In this document: piece after piece, positions 62,172 through 64,000 of the stretch
Layout of the letters: each line of letters starts with the position of its first letter
How positions within the stretch are numbered: position 1 is the first letter of the stretch
Source of the DNA: ECT2AJA-044 sp965262845
GTDB taxonomy: Bacteria; Bacteroidota; Bacteroidia; Flavobacteriales; ECT2AJA-044
DNA: 64,000 nucleotides
Direction of reading: 5' to 3'
Assembly: GCA_965262845.1 (NCBI GenBank)
Contig: CBDHFX010000002.1
Location: 372,001 to 436,000 of the forward strand
Program-made: the position numbers and the translations under genes
The notes under the pieces: generated by a model
Databases searched by the model: none
What the model was told of the DNA's origin: nothing
What the model saw: only the letters and a program-made list of their open reading frames with translations

Positions 62172-64000
62172 TTAATTTTCCTTTTCGCTCCTGGCAGGAT
62201 CTTCTTTTTTCTCCCCGGAAGGCCCTGTCCGTTTTTTTACAGACACCTTCACTTCCGAGTTTTTTTCATCAAAGTCAACGATTACCCTGTCTCCTTCGGA
62301 AATACCTGAGCTGATGATCTCCTCCGCAAGCGGGTCCTCGATATAGCGCTGGATCGCGCGTTTCAGGGGACGTACCCCAAAGTCCCGGTTAAACCCTTTT
62401 TCGGCGATGAGTTCCCTGGTCTTTTGGGTCAGTTCCACCTTGTATCCCAGTTCTGCAATACGCTGGTACAACCTGGCCAGTTCGAGGTCAATGATCCTGG
62501 AAATATCCTCTTTGGTCAGGTGATTGAATAAAACCACATCATCAATCCGGTTGAGGAATTCCGGTGCAAAAGCCTTTTTAAGCGCTCCTTCGATCACGCT
62601 TTTGGTAAGCGCATCCATGCCTTCCTGACGGGCAGTGGTGCTGAACCCAACTCCCTGGCCAAAGTCCTTCAGCTGGCGCGAACCGATGTTGGAGGTCATG
62701 ATCACAATGGTGTTCCTGAAGTCCACCCTGCGACCAAGGCTATCGGTCATAACCCCATCGTCCAATGCCTGAAGCAGTAAATTGAATACATCGGGGTGTG
62801 CCTTCTCGATCTCGTCAAGCAGGACCACACTGTAGGGCTTACGGCGCACTTTTTCCGTGAGCTGGCCTCCTTCCTCGTAACCGACATACCCCGGAGGCGC
62901 GCCGATCAAGCGGGACACGGCGAACTTTTCCATGTATTCGCTCATATCAATACGGATCAGGGCGTCGTCCGTATCAAAAAGTTTCGAGCTCAAGGCCTTG
63001 GCCAGTTCGGTCTTTCCAACTCCGGTAGGGCCCAGGAAGATGAAACTACCGATTGGCTTATGCGGGTCTTTAAGCCCCGCACGATTCCGTTGAATGGCCC
63101 TGACCACCTTGTCAACAGCATCCTTTTGACCGATTACCTGATCACTGAGCTCACTGGCCATATTCCTGAGCCTGCTGACCTCGTTCCGGGCGATCCGCTG
63201 AACCGGGATACCGGTCATCATGGCCACGACTTCGGCAACGTTTTCCTCACTGACCGTCTCACGATGGCTACGCACCTCTCTTTCCCACCCGCGTTTTGCT
63301 GTTTCCAATTCAGCTTCGATACGCTTTTCATCGTCCCGGAGCCGGGCGGCCTCTTCATATTTCTGGCGCTTAACGACCTGGATCTTTTCAGTACGAATAA
63401 GTTCAAGGTCCTTTTCCAGTTTCACAACTGTTTCCGGAACGCGTATATTGGAAATATGGACCCTGCTGCCCGCTTCGTCAAGCGCATCGATCGCCTTGTC
63501 TGGCAGGAACCGGTCGCTGACATATCGGGCCGTCAGGCTCACACAGGCTTCCAGTGCATCATCGGTGTAGTCCACATTGTGGTGATCTTCATAGCGCTCC
63601 CGGATATTTCTGAGGATCTCGAGCGTTTCATCCGGCGATGTAGGTTCCACCATGACCTTTTGGAAGCGGCGCTCCAGGGCGCCGTCCTTTTCGATTGACT
63701 GGCGGTATTCGTCAAGGGTTGTGGCGCCGATGCACTGGATCTCGCCCCGTGCCAGGGCCGGTTTGAACATATTGCTGGCATCAAGGGAGCCCGCAGCACC
63801 TCCGGCACCCACTATCGTGTGGATCTCGTCAATGAACAGGATGATATCGCTATTTTTTTCGAGTTCGTTCATGACCGCCTTCATGCGTTCTTCGAACTGA
63901 CCGCGGTATTTTGTGCCTGCGACCAGTGAGGCGAGGTCAAGGGTGATCACCCGCTTGTCGAACAATATACGTGATACCTTGCGCTTCACGATGCGGAGTG
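62172..64000 (-). CDS. clpC: ATP-dependent Clp protease ATP-binding subunit ClpC, partial (N-terminus beyond the window)
   Basis: ClpC unfolds proteins for ClpP degradation. The visible 609 residues include the end of the first AAA+ domain (Walker B ILFIDEIHTIVGAGG, arginine finger region DGALERRFQ) and the UVR-type middle helix EEAARLRDDEKRIEAELE. The second AAA+ domain has Walker A GPTGVGKTE, Walker B VVLLDEIEKAHPD and a C-terminal D2-small domain. The frame is open to the right edge (LRIVKRKVSRILFDKR), so the N-terminal repeats and first Walker A lie outside. The C-terminal tail is acidic and basic mixed and is the part copied as a scar at 58573-58621. Confidence 0.96.
   Translation of the reverse strand, partial: LRIVKRKVSRILFDKRVITLDLASLVAGTKYRGQFEERMKAVMNELEKNSDIILFIDEIHTIVGAGGAAGSLDASNMFKPALARGEIQCIGATTLDEYRQSIEKDGALERRFQKVMVEPTSPDETLEILRNIRERYEDHHNVDYTDDALEACVSLTARYVSDRFLPDKAIDALDEAGSRVHISNIRVPETVVKLEKDLELIRTEKIQVVKRQKYEEAARLRDDEKRIEAELETAKRGWEREVRSHRETVSEENVAEVVAMMTGIPVQRIARNEVSRLRNMASELSDQVIGQKDAVDKVVRAIQRNRAGLKDPHKPIGSFIFLGPTGVGKTELAKALSSKLFDTDDALIRIDMSEYMEKFAVSRLIGAPPGYVGYEEGGQLTEKVRRKPYSVVLLDEIEKAHPDVFNLLLQALDDGVMTDSLGRRVDFRNTIVIMTSNIGSRQLKDFGQGVGFSTTARQEGMDALTKSVIEGALKKAFAPEFLNRIDDVVLFNHLTKEDISRIIDLELARLYQRIAELGYKVELTQKTRELIAEKGFNRDFGVRPLKRAIQRYIEDPLAEEIISSGISEGDRVIVDFDEKNSEVKVSVKKRTGPSGEKKEDPARSEKEN

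Overview
The window is a chromosomal segment from a member of the Bacteroidota, most like a flavobacterial-type lineage. Three things point there: secreted proteins ending in type IX secretion (T9SS) type A or type B sorting domains, promoters with a TAnnTTTG -7 box, and the gene order prmC-ligA-DUF6913-dapA-bamD-rpoZ-coaBC-DUF4835-recN-fabI. The host core is moderately GC-rich. The accessory genes between 14 and 28 kb are much richer in AT.

Layout. (1) 1-7229, minus strand: a large PKD/beta-helix T9SS protein, translationally coupled to a type B sorting-domain protein. The 3' end of the large gene plus its partner has been tandemly duplicated to the left. (2) 7895-12771: housekeeping and envelope genes (ndk, a DHH phosphoesterase, two peptidyl-prolyl isomerases, an M14 peptidase, msrB). 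(3) 12986-28790: an accessory island made of seven RHS C-terminal cassettes in one orientation. Each unit runs palindromic site, leader with promoter, short RHS core plus a unique C-terminal region, then one or two small genes that mostly encode lipoproteins or exported proteins. Cassettes are 1.9-2.6 kb and there are eight palindromic sites, so the array is bounded by a site at both ends. At least five of the seven toxin genes are broken while their partner genes stay open. A fragment of an XRE/CHC2 mobile element has replaced the front of one cassette, and a 121-bp IS3 end lies at the left border. (4) 29018-43784: conserved core genes (RsmI-like methyltransferase, dnaA, thioesterase, ribD, then prmC through fabI). 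(5) 43824-62077, minus strand: six tandem copies of a ~770-822-residue T9SS type A protein and two near-identical copies of a coiled-coil surface protein, followed by the 3' part of clpC. One copy is interrupted by an intact 1240-bp IS3-family element with a 4-bp target duplication and a canonical A AAA AAG frameshift site.

The shared theme is diversification by local duplication. All three repetitive loci consist of near-identical framework sequence with short, sharply bounded variable parts. The RHS array is the most unusual. It looks like a store of toxin/immunity modules with a repeated palindromic boundary, in which toxins decay and immunity-type genes are kept. No full-length rhs gene or recombinase is visible here, so how the cassettes move and are used is inference.
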